Shown in pieces: positions 55,169 to 64,000 of a stretch of DNA of 64,000 nt. Location of the stretch: positions 620,001 through 684,000 of the forward strand of contig MU270047.1 of NCBI GenBank assembly GCA_021432635.1, read 5' to 3'. The notes under the pieces are model-generated. The model saw nothing but the letters and a program-made list of their open reading frames with translations. It made no database searches and was not told where the DNA came from. Source of the stretch: Thozetella sp. PMI_491. Taxonomy: Eukaryota; Ascomycota; Sordariomycetes; Chaetosphaeriales; Chaetosphaeriaceae. Position numbers and translations under genes: made by a program. Each line of letters begins with the position of its first letter. Position 1 is the first letter of the stretch.

Positions 55169-56047
55169 CCAAACAGCTTCCCCGTGTCCGCGATTCGCCC
55201 CCCCTTGGAGCGGGTGTTAATAGCGGCGGCAATATAATAGCGACGATAAGATATGAGTTACCATCCATCAGACACCACCACTTCCCACGTGGTTGTGTCG
55301 CACTTGACAGGCTAAATGAGATCGATCCCCTGGGGGGAGAACCCAGGGCCAGGGGTTCTTGTCGATAGCCGCCGGCGCCTGGCTGCGGCCTGTGAGAAAT
55401 CTGGGGGGGGGGGGGGGCAATGCTACCTAAGGAGGCACATATAACACAGCTGCCTACCCGGCTGTGGCACCCCCTGTGCCTGGGATTGAGCAATGCCGTC
55501 GGCACATCGTTCGGGCGAGATTTGTCATGTCTATCTAGAACTCTAGCACGGGCCGGCTTGGCCTCTTTTCGATCCCGAATGGCGTCGGTGATGGGATGTA
55601 TCGGAGGGCTAACCGGTGGGAAGCAACGAGATTGAGGCTGGCTACTGTACTTCGTACGCGGTCTGCCTTGGGGAACCGTCCGGCTCCGTGCCCAGCGCCT
55701 GCCACGTTGCGCTCAGAGGGGCAGGAGGAGCAACTTCCAAACGGGGCAGCTCCCGCTCTCATCTGCCCGCCGCTTGACCAAGTGCCGGGCGCCTTACGAG
55801 CGTCGTAGAACCTTCATCCCAGGCTCTGAAAGTGACAGCCGGACTGCTGCCACCCGTGCGCTCTCCTTCCCGTACGTCATACAGGCCGGGACACAAAAAG
55901 CACAACACCTCTCCGCCTTGTCCCAAGCTCTAGATCGTGCCTCTAAACCACGTTCCGCCAGTCGGTATATCGGTATATCGGCTTATGTTTCAGACAGCGA
56001 AGAAGCCTTTGATGCATTGTAGCGCAGACTCACCCCTTCCCTGGTGC

Positions 56048-56193
56048 ATGTCGCGACACAAGGACCCGGCAAGGTGGCAGAGGGTAGCTGCACGCATCCG
56101 AGACGAGGAGACTGTAGAGGAGCTTGTAGAGTTGCGTCGTGACTTTGAGGCCAAAGACTTCTACGATGTGCTCTTCAGGCCGCTCCTACTTTT
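56048..56193 (+). CDS. Weak candidate coding fragment
   Basis: A short frame opening at ATG 56048 reads MSRHKDPARWQRVAARIRDE and continues with ETVEELVELRRDFEAKDFY, an amphipathic, charged segment that looks more protein-like than its surroundings. The rest of the frame to 56317 looks non-coding, so an intron or gene decay would be needed. No family recognised. It may be chance. Confidence 0.12.
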
Positions 56194-56992
56194 TAGGTAT
56201 CCCATGGTGACAGCCTTAGTGTATACGCCCGTCTCCTCCTCGTCGCTGTGGTGGCCCGGCTGTCCCTGCCTAGTGTCTGTAGTTATGTTGTCTAGTATAG
56301 CCTCCGGCCGTTGCTAGCCTGGCCGGCCACCCTTCAGCCTGATATAGCTAGGGGATCGAATTGCGAAACATTCACGAGCCCGGGAGAACGGGTCAACCCA
56401 GTTCAAGAGCTTGCGGTGATAGTGGGGGTTGGTATGGGCCATGCTGACATCACCATCTGTTCCACGGCGATGGCGCTCTATAAAGTTCAATGCCGTGTCA
56501 TCGGGTTCGTGATCCTGGAGGGGGGGCCGGCATTTTACTCGGACGCGCCATATCCCAGTATCCTCCCGTTGATCCGGATACCACTGTCGGTACGATGGAG
56601 ACCAGAAATCTTCTAGAAGCTGGTTGCCGCGTTACCCAGCCTGCTCTCGTCATGTTACACCGCAATCCTCGGTTGCCGGGGCCTACTTTCCGTCTTTTGC
56701 TTGTCACCTCACTAGTTGTAGCCACGGGGTTGCGAAGAGCAAACCGGATGCCACGCAATGCCGGAACTACCGGCTGCGACTGAGGGATTCAGCAAGCAAA
56801 TGGGAATTGTGCCGAAGTTGGACATCAAGCGCTCCAAGTTCCTGTCCCGCCAACCCCTCCTGCACCATGGCTGGCCTATGCTAGATATCATTATGGTACA
56901 TGGGATATTGACAACAAATGTCGGAGATCCAAGAAATGACTCTCCCTATGAGTCAAGCAGTCATGATCCCATCGGTTGCGAGTCTCAGATGC

Positions 56993-59900
56993 TCATGACC
57001 TGCTCTCCTTCTCCTTGGTAACGTCTCCATTCTTCTCCACCGCCGGGCCGGTAGTTGAGTCTTCGACCTCTGTCTTCTCATCCTTCGCCTTTGCCTTGGT
57101 TCCCGAACCAACTTGCGCTTCGGCAATTGGCGATGTAGTAGCAGGTGGAGGCGACGTCTTCGCGTCTTTGCTTTGGATGCTCTTTGTTGCCGAGCCAACT
57201 TGCGATTCGGGAGCTGGCGAAGCAGCAGCAGGTGGAGGCGACGTCTTCGCGTCTTTGCTTTGGATGCTCTTTGTTGCCGAGCCAACTTGCGATTCGGGGG
57301 CTGGCGAAGTAGCAGCAGGTGGAGGAGACGTCTTGATCTCTTTGCCTTGGATGATCTTTTCTAGATAGTCTCCGGCATCATCGAACCCATCGATCTTACT
57401 AAGCTTTGCCTTGAAGAATTCGACATCACGCAGCATACTGCCCGAGGTTAGTATCGGCCCGTAACACAATGGATCCTAGGGATCAAACATACCTCTCACG
57501 ACCCGCTTCTGACTTGAGCTCCGTCCCCTTCAGCGCGGTTCCGAACGTATCCTTGTAGCTTCGGAACACGGGCATCATGATGACTCGCACAGTGCCTTCG
57601 GGGAGGTGCTTGGTAAGGTTGCGGTGCAGTGTCGTCGTCTCCTTCGCGAGCGTCTCCATGTACTCGTGGGCCGAGCTGCTTGGCGCGTCCCAGTCGAGAG
57701 CCTTCATCTTGCGAGCGCCCGCCAGTGCACGGCCGCTCATAATCTCGACCAGCTTGTCGTAGATGCTATTCTGGTGCTCCTGGTACAGCCTCCGTACCTT
57801 GTCGAACTCGGCAATGACTGGGGCAACCGTGCTGCTACTGCAGTGTCGCCGGACAAACTCGCGAACGTGTGGAATAATGCCTGCAACGAAGGCAAGTGCT
57901 TGCGAAGCTAGAGCGAGGTGCTTGGTCGTGATGTTCTTGAGACCGGCAGACCGGGTTGCGCCGGCACCGAGGATAAGCTGCGTGCAGCGAGAGTTAAAGA
58001 GTTGGAGATAGGATACCAGAGAACCCGATATGTCAGCGGTCATGGAGGGGATGCCGACGATCAGGTGGAGGAACTGCGCCATCCCGTTCATGCAGAGTAC
58101 CGCCGAGTTTGGAAGAAGATACACCTCGCCCTCGATCTCAGCACTTCGGGTCTTGGCTTTCGTGGCAGCGCCGGCGGCGCCGGAACCACCAACCTGAGCG
58201 GCAGCGGCTTCATCAGCGCCATTTGGCTTCGGGGCGCCATTAATCTTAGACGAGGAGAGCTCATCGTCATCAACATCGGAGTACGGGATCCAAATCTTAG
58301 AACCTTCAGTCCACTCTGGAGGATCCCTGGTGCTGCTGTTTAGGATTTGGTTGAGCAGTTGGGTATCGTTATCAGTGAAGTCCTTTACGTTCCATTGGTC
58401 AGACTCCATGCCCTGGGCAACCTTCTGCTTCTCGACATCGCCGTGGTGTTGCACGAAGTCCTTAATGTGTCCGTTGACTACATTCTTGAGAGTTGTACCA
58501 CTGCGTCCAGAGATCGACTCACACTCATTGGCGAAGTGAAGGTTGAGAGTGAAGTAACGAAGGAACCATACCAGCTCCAAGTGCGTGCTCTGCTCTGACC
58601 GCACCCGGAGGAGCTTGACTATCTTGTCTTGGGCGACATCGACAGCTTGGCCCAGCAAGTTGGCAAGGTCTAGAGCCTTATGTATCTCCTCCTGGGCCTC
58701 AAGGGCCTCGATAGATGGTTGCCGGAAACCCGGGCTGTAAGGCGGCGACTTGAGAGGAGGTGACTTCAGCCCTCCCACCCCGGCTGGGTCGCCTATCGCG
58801 CTGGCAACGTCCAGAAGAACTTTGACCTGCGTACTCACCCTCCTCAGGGTCTCTGTTACGCTGATATAGATGTAGACAAGCAGATCCTCGGCGTCCTTCG
58901 CATCCAACGCACGCAAATTGCGGGCTAAGACGGTCGATTTTTGCTGCTGCGTGAGCTTGCTGCTTCCCGTGAAGGTGGAAGATGACATCATGGACTCGTT
59001 GTCATCGTCGTTCGAGCTAGGTAGCGGCTTCCGAATCAGGTTCCGGATCTCTCGCATGGCCGCCTCCCGGTACGCTGTAGTTGCGGCGGTTAGGTACTTC
59101 GCTCTTTGAAGGCCGGTGAGGCTAGGCAAAAGAGCTGTCCTCAGCGCATCGACGGACGCCATGTAAGACGGGAATGCCGACGGCTCCCGTGTATGACCCC
59201 CCCGAGCCCGCATCGAAGCGCTGCTCCAGCGCACCAGAACCTCCTGGGAGGAAACTTCTTCCACATGGCGACGAAGATCTCCCACCAACACGTTGAGGAA
59301 CATAGCCTCATAAGCGTTCCCAATTCTGTAATGCAAGGTGTAGAGATCATTGCTCACGCCTTTTAGAGCAGTAGCACCTCTCAGGTCGATCAACTGGCGA
59401 CCCGGCGGGCCCTCATGTCCTGCGATGAGCTTTTCAAGATTATCAATATGGTCGAGCGCCTGCTCAACCTCTCCGGAGTCCACCAAAGACTCGCAGATGG
59501 CGACCCCTTCGACAATTTCCCTGAGCTGGAGCACGGCATCGTGTAGCTGCTGCAGGTTCTCCCGCCTACGTCGCTGCTGGACAAGGTCTAACCCGCTGGT
59601 GGCAATCTCTTCGTCAAGCGCGTCCAATTCTTTTCGCAGGGCCGATATTCTCTCCACCGAATCGGCAGCCTCCGAGTGAAGCTCTCTCAGAGAGCCAAGC
59701 GCTGTGAAGAAGGTCGTCGATGCCGTAGATATCGACTGAATCAGGTGCATCTCGATCGTGTCCATGTACCAAGAGAGTTTCTCTTGTAGAATCGCGTTTG
59801 TTGCTAGAGCCTTTCGAGGAGCATCTGCACGGCCATTGGATGCCTTCTCAGTCCCTGGAACCGGCTGAACGACCTCGGACCTCTCGCTCACGACGTCAAA

Positions 59901-60665
59901 GGTCCGGGGGTTCTCGAGATGGAAGTCGTCATCGAAATAGACAGTCGGGATCGTGGACAGCGGCGGTGGGCCCTGCGCTGTGGCCCTCCTGAAGCCAGAG
60001 CTACTGCGTCGCGATGGACTGGGAGCTTCGATCGGCGACATCGAGGTGATAGATGCCGACGAGGTCCTCCTGGAGTGTGACGGACGTCCTCCTTTTCCGG
60101 GCCGCAGCAACCCTTCATCAGCCGCCTCTCCATTTTCGGGCTTGCTATTTCGCCGGTTGAATATGTTCCCGCCGTCCTCCTCGCTCTCCTTGACGCGCCT
60201 GAGCTGTTCATACAATGCGCCGACCTGCGACAGATATGGTTTAAATTCGGAGGTGTCGACATGCGGGATGTTAGTTAGCGAGACAGGAGGGATGTCTCGT
60301 GCGGTCGGGGGCTTATGAGTGCTGGATGACGGCGCTGAAGTATGCGGGAGCAGTCCGGTTCGCACGATAGGCGGCTGAAGCAGCGTGGAGATGGCATTCT
60401 GGCCGGATTCGATGACCGCATCGCCCCAGCTTCCTGGTGATGTGTCTAGTGATCCCCCAATGGAGTGTATTGAGCTCGCCGTTGATCCTCGCCGTCGGTG
60501 TTCACTCACGGATCCTCGACTGGGGAGAGTTAGCTAACGAGCCGTACCAACTTTGAGATACGCGGCGTCGTCTTACCTATGGAATGGGAAGTCACCTCGG
60601 GGTCCAACAGGCGTCGTGGGCGAGAGGCTGTCGACCGACTTTCGTGCGCCCGGGTTAGCGTACAT
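56993..60665 (-). CDS. VPS54: Vps54, GARP tethering-complex subunit
   Basis: Three exons (60665-60577, 60519-57493, 57437-56993) give 1186 residues. The first exon supplies MYANPGARKSVDSLSPTTP and joins SRGSVSEHRRRGSTASSIHS; the long second exon alone would start on a GTG, so this ATG exon is needed. The Vps54 N-terminal coiled-coil region includes LQEKLSWYMDTIEMHLIQSI and the central and C-terminal helical blocks include NITTKHLALASQALAFVAGI and HVREFVRRHCSSSTVAPVIA. GARP (Vps51-54) tethers endosome-derived vesicles to the trans-Golgi. The third exon begins MLRDVEFFKAKLSKIDGFDD, the usual family C-terminus, but continues into a Pro/Ser/Ala-rich tail holding near-perfect 29-residue tandem repeats. 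Introns carry a good branch site (ACTAAC before the last acceptor). Divergent from MCM5. Confidence 0.95.
57113..57368 (-). repeat. 29-residue (87-bp) tandem repeats in the Vps54 tail
   Basis: About three copies of an 87-bp unit encoding KDAKTSPPPAAASPAPESQV and the following GSATKSIQS, so each copy is 29 residues. The two central copies are almost identical in DNA; the outer ones have diverged. Length is a multiple of three, so copy-number change keeps the frame. Confidence 0.9.
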
Positions 60666-61355
60666 GTTGGCTCACCGGGCTTCCCCTGCCTCAAGGCGGA
60701 ATCTAAATGGAGCGAATAATCATCGAGGTTGGAAGGGGGTGGTGCGAAGAAGAGCAAATAGCAAAGGTGTCGTCAGCTGCAGGAGACGGAACGAGTCGAA
60801 GCGATGCTTGCGAATCACCGGGGTATCATAGTACAGTAGCCGCAAATGTATCTGAACAGAAAATAGGGGATGGGTTACGCCAGGTACGGAGCAGCATATA
60901 AAGCCAACTGCTGATTCCAACGATGTTAGGATGCTGCTTCGTCAATGGCAGGAGAACGGGGCCAAAAGGTGAAAGGTCAGCAAGCCCTGAGCTAGGCAAC
61001 TAGGTAGGCAAGTACAATTGCTGCTGTTTCCCGAGTCGCTCGAGCCACGAAGCCACGAATTCTCCAGCGCCGATGTCCGACCAAGGATCAGCTCTTGTTG
61101 GCTTGGACACTGTGGCTTGACTGCTTACGTTATTACTGGTGGGGACCGTCAATTAATATCCCTGTCAATTCTTTTAGTGGAGGTCGCGTGCGAGACGCGC
61201 TAAGCAAACTACTTTACGCGTCGCGCTTGCCAGTCTCCCGCTTCCCCCTTTTGACAAACCCCTCCAAACCATCGAGTTCTGTCGCCAGCGAATTCTGACT
61301 CAACAACCTCAATTATCCTTCTCGCGAGCTCGGTGACACATCGTCGTGGCCCAAG
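60666..61355. promoter_or_regulatory. Divergent promoter between VPS54 and MCM5
   Basis: About 690 bp between the two start codons. The MCM5 side (about 61210-61290) is pyrimidine-rich and contains the ACGCGT at 61216 followed by CGCGC. No coding sequence is seen. Confidence 0.7.
61216..61221. promoter_or_regulatory. ACGCGT MluI cell-cycle box upstream of MCM5
   Basis: A palindromic ACGCGT 135 bp before the MCM5 ATG, followed directly by CGCGCT. This is the MBF core site; MCM and other replication genes are classic G1/S targets in yeasts, so the placement is meaningful. Confidence 0.6.
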
Positions 61356-63686
61356 ATGGATCGTCAGTCAACCGTGCACTCGACCCATATCTTTGAGTCT
61401 CAGTTTAAGGAGGCCGACGACAGTGCTGTCGAGGTGCGAAAGCAGCTACAGAACTTCATCCTGGACTTCCGCCACGAGAACAACTTCATCTACAGGTAAT
61501 TTCCAGTCCTCCTCCTCGGTTTTAACCTGCTGCTAACGCCAGAAAAAGAGACCAACTTCGCCAGAATGCCCTGCTGAAGAAGTTTTACTGCGACGTCAAT
61601 ATTGAGGATCTGATTAAGTACAATGATCACCTCGCCCACCGGCTCGCGACAGAGCCCGCCGAGATTATCCCACTAGTATGTACACAATACTAGCCCAGTC
61701 TAGGAACCCTCATATGCTTATATCGCTATAGTTCGAGTCGGCGCTGAAGCACTGCACGCACCGCATCATCTTCCCACACGAACCCCAAGTCGACCTCCCT
61801 GACCACCAGCTGCTTCTTCACTCTACCGCGGAGGAGACGTCCATTCGTGATCTAGAGTCCGAGAAAGTCTCTAGGCTTATCAGGACCCCTGGTATCGTGA
61901 TCGGTGCCTCGGTCATGTCGTCCAAGGCGACAGAGCTCCACATCGAGTGCCGAAACTGTGGCCACAACCAGGACGTGCCCGTGCTGACTGGATTCTCCGG
62001 CGTGGCTCTTCCCAACAAGTGCGGTCGCGCCAGGAACCGGGACGACCCAGTTGGCAACTGCCCACCGTATCCATACTTTGTTCTGCATGAGAAGTCCAAA
62101 TTCAACGACCAGCAGATCCTCAAAGTTCAGGAGGCTCCCGACCAAGTGCCCGTGGGAGAGTTGCCCCGACACGTTTTAGTCACAGCCGACCGCTATCTCA
62201 CCAACCGTGTCGTGCCTGGTTCGAGATGTACAATCATGGGAGTTTACTCGATCTACCAGAGCAAAGGTTCCAAGAACTCTACCAGTGGTGCCGTTGCTAT
62301 CCGGACTCCGTACATCCGTGCAGTTGGCATTCAGACCGACATCGATCACACAGCCAGGGGTGCTGCCGTCTTCACCGAGGAGGAAGAGCAAGAGTTCCAA
62401 AATCTCAGCAGGCGACCAGATCTGTATAAGGTTATGGCCGAGTGCATCGCTCCTTCCATTTATGGCAATACCGACATAAAGAAGGCTATCCTGTGCCTTC
62501 TAATGGGCGGCTCCAAGAAGATCCTCCCTGATGGCATGAAACTTCGTGGAGACATCAATGTGCTCATGCTGGGTGACCCCGGTACCGCCAAGTCTCAGCT
62601 GCTGAAGTTTGTCGAGAAGGTGGCCCCGATCGCCATCTACACCTCAGGCAAAGGCTCATCCGCGGCCGGTTTGACGGCTTCAGTTCAGCGTGAGCAGTCA
62701 ACACGGGAATTCTACCTCGAAGGTGGTGCCATGGTGCTAGCGGATGGAGGTGTAGTGTGCATCGACGAGTTTGATAAGATGCGCGACGAGGATCGCGTTG
62801 CGATCCACGAGGCCATGGAACAGCAGACCATCTCCATCGCCAAGGCAGGCATCACGACCATCCTGAATGCTAGGACCTCAGTCCTAGCCGCTGCGAATCC
62901 CATCTTCGGCCGTTATGATGACATGAAGACTCCGGGCGAGAATATCGACTTCCAGACGACGATTCTGTCTCGTTTCGACATGATCTTCATCATCAAAGAC
63001 GATCACGACCGCAGTAAGGATGAGCGTGTTGCGAGGCACGTACTGGGTATACACATGGGCGGCCGTGGTGTCGAAGAACAGACCGAGAGTGAGATCCCTG
63101 TCGACAAGATGAAGCGGTATATCAGCTATTGCAAGTCGTAAGTTCTCCTTGTCATCCCGAGCCGAATATCACGGACGCTAAACATGCTCCTAGCCGCTGC
63201 GCGCCTCGCCTTTCCCCCGAGGCAGCTGAGAAGCTCTCGTCGCACTTCGTCTCGATTCGGAAGCAAGTTCACGCCTCGGAGCTGGAGGCTAACACGCGCT
63301 CTTCCATCCCCATCACGGTCCGTCAGCTGGAGGCCATCGTGCGCATTACTGAGTCGCTCGCCAAGCTCACTCTCTCACCGATCGCAACAACGGAGCACGT
63401 GGACGAGGCAATCCGGCTCTTCCTGTGCTCGACCATGGATGCTGTCAGCCAGGGCAGCAACCAGGGCAGCCGGGAGCTCAACGATGAGACATCCAAGGTC
63501 GAGTCCGCACTCAAGCAGCGCCTGCACATTGGATGGGCCAAGAGCGTCGCGGCTCTGAGGCAGGAAATGGTTCAAGACCGCGGCTTCAGCGACGCGGCAT
63601 TCCAGAGGGCACTGCTGGTCCTGCAGAGGCGAGATACGATCATGTTCAGGGAAGGCGGCCGGGTGGCAGTGCGGACGAATGCTTGA
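61356..63686 (+). CDS. MCM5: DNA replication licensing factor Mcm5 (Cdc46)
   Basis: Four exons (61356-61495, 61543-61675, 61732-63137, 63194-63686) give 723 residues, the expected length. The Cys4 zinc-finger region is CRNCGHNQD to CGRARN and NCPPYP (about residues 170-220). The MCM AAA+ core carries Walker [14 protein letters not shown], Walker [15 protein letters not shown] and the arginine finger SRFDMIF. The N-terminus reads [20 protein letters not shown]. Mcm5 is one of six subunits of the MCM2-7 replicative helicase loaded at origins in G1. Subtype call rests on the overall fit, the MCM5-like C-terminal [20 protein letters not shown] block and the N-terminal [20 protein letters not shown]. 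Its promoter has an MluI box. Confidence 0.97.
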
Positions 63687-64000
63687 GCACCTGTTGGTGG
63701 GAATTGATGTGGCATGTTTTGGACGCACGTCTATGTGGATGACAAGGAACTTGGATGAGCTGGATGATGGGCACGTTGAGAACTGGCTTCGGCGTCGAGG
63801 ATAATACCTATGGTTATACAATGTCGTAAAAGAGACAGCACATAATCTTTTCTACTATCACGTTTACATGTCTAGGTCTCGGGCGCATGCAACCCTCTTG
63901 GTAGTAAAAGAGCTCGAATATCTTTCGGTATTCAAAAAAGTTTTAATGGCGGGAATTCTATCTTCGAGCTCTCAATTTCTTACCACGTGGTCACAGCAAC
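63687..64000. other. MCM5 3' flank to window edge
   Basis: A/T-richer sequence after the MCM5 stop codon, with no coding signal in the 314 bp available. It probably contains the 3' untranslated region and polyadenylation site. Confidence 0.6.

Larger units (their letters stand above)
53964..56992. other. 3 kb gene-poor stretch with two weak candidate exons
   Basis: Between the secreted-protein gene and the VPS54 3' end. A G run of 15 lies at 55403-55417. Candidate coding pieces are listed separately at 54850-55168 and at 56048. Short tandem CGGTATAT units occur near 55971. Otherwise nothing is supported. Confidence 0.5.

Noticed and set aside
55971..55990. CGGTATATCGGTATATCGG direct repeat
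   Set aside because: Only about two units; too short to be called a functional repeat.
1..64000. CRISPR arrays, tRNA or rRNA genes, transposons
   Set aside because: I looked for regularly spaced direct repeats, tRNA B-box (GGTTCGANTCC) patterns with partner A-boxes, 5S sequence and terminal inverted repeats, and found none convincing; a CRISPR array would not be expected in a fungus.

Overview
This window is nuclear DNA from a filamentous ascomycete, most likely a member of the Sordariomycetes. The genes carry short GT-AG introns (about 45-160 nt), pyrimidine-rich leaders and third-position G/C preference, and they are spaced by 0.3-6 kb of non-coding DNA. The products are fungal in type: a CCG-6-like GPI wall protein, a two-zinc-finger Nrp1/ARP RNA-binding protein and a Spc3 signal-peptidase subunit. 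The genus cannot be fixed from sequence alone.

Layout. 1-10 kb holds a Ser-rich unknown (-) and a three-exon Pmp3/UPF0057 membrane peptide (-), then about 4.7 kb with no supportable gene. 10-25 kb holds the Nrp1-like protein (+), a 90-bp almost pure G tract, an F-box-like 902-aa protein (-), the RbAp46/48 histone chaperone Hat2 (-) and, divergent from it, the 5'-3' exoribonuclease Xrn1 (+). 25-35 kb holds Spc3 (-), an epoxide-hydrolase-fold protein that seems to lack its catalytic residues (-), HID1 (-) and, divergent from HID1, a MAT2B/RmlD-like reductase (+). 36-44.4 kb holds an RA-PH protein (+), farnesyl diphosphate synthase (-) and the APC/C subunit Cdc23/Apc8 (+). 44.4-57 kb is gene-poor: only the CCG-6-like wall protein (-) and a small secreted thaumatin-like protein (+) are convincing. 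57-64 kb holds Vps54 of the GARP tether (-) and, divergent from it, the replicative helicase subunit Mcm5 (+).

The genes are mostly unlinked housekeeping functions: RNA decay, chromatin, replication, cell cycle, secretion, sterol and isoprenoid supply, methionine metabolism. No secondary-metabolite cluster, transposon, rRNA, tRNA or CRISPR array was recognised. ACGCGT (MluI cell-cycle box) motifs occur upstream of MCM5 and HAT2. Exon structures were built by hand from splice consensus, reading frame and family conservation. They closed in frame for every multi-exon gene except SPC3, which shows a probable one-base frame problem.

I found no convincing new multi-gene system. The points most worth a second look are the long G tract beside a promoter-like region with no gene, two apparent pseudoenzymes (Nrp1-like exonuclease domain and epoxide-hydrolase fold), the SPC3 frame break, and an in-frame open stretch behind the HAT2 stop that is interrupted only by UAG codons.
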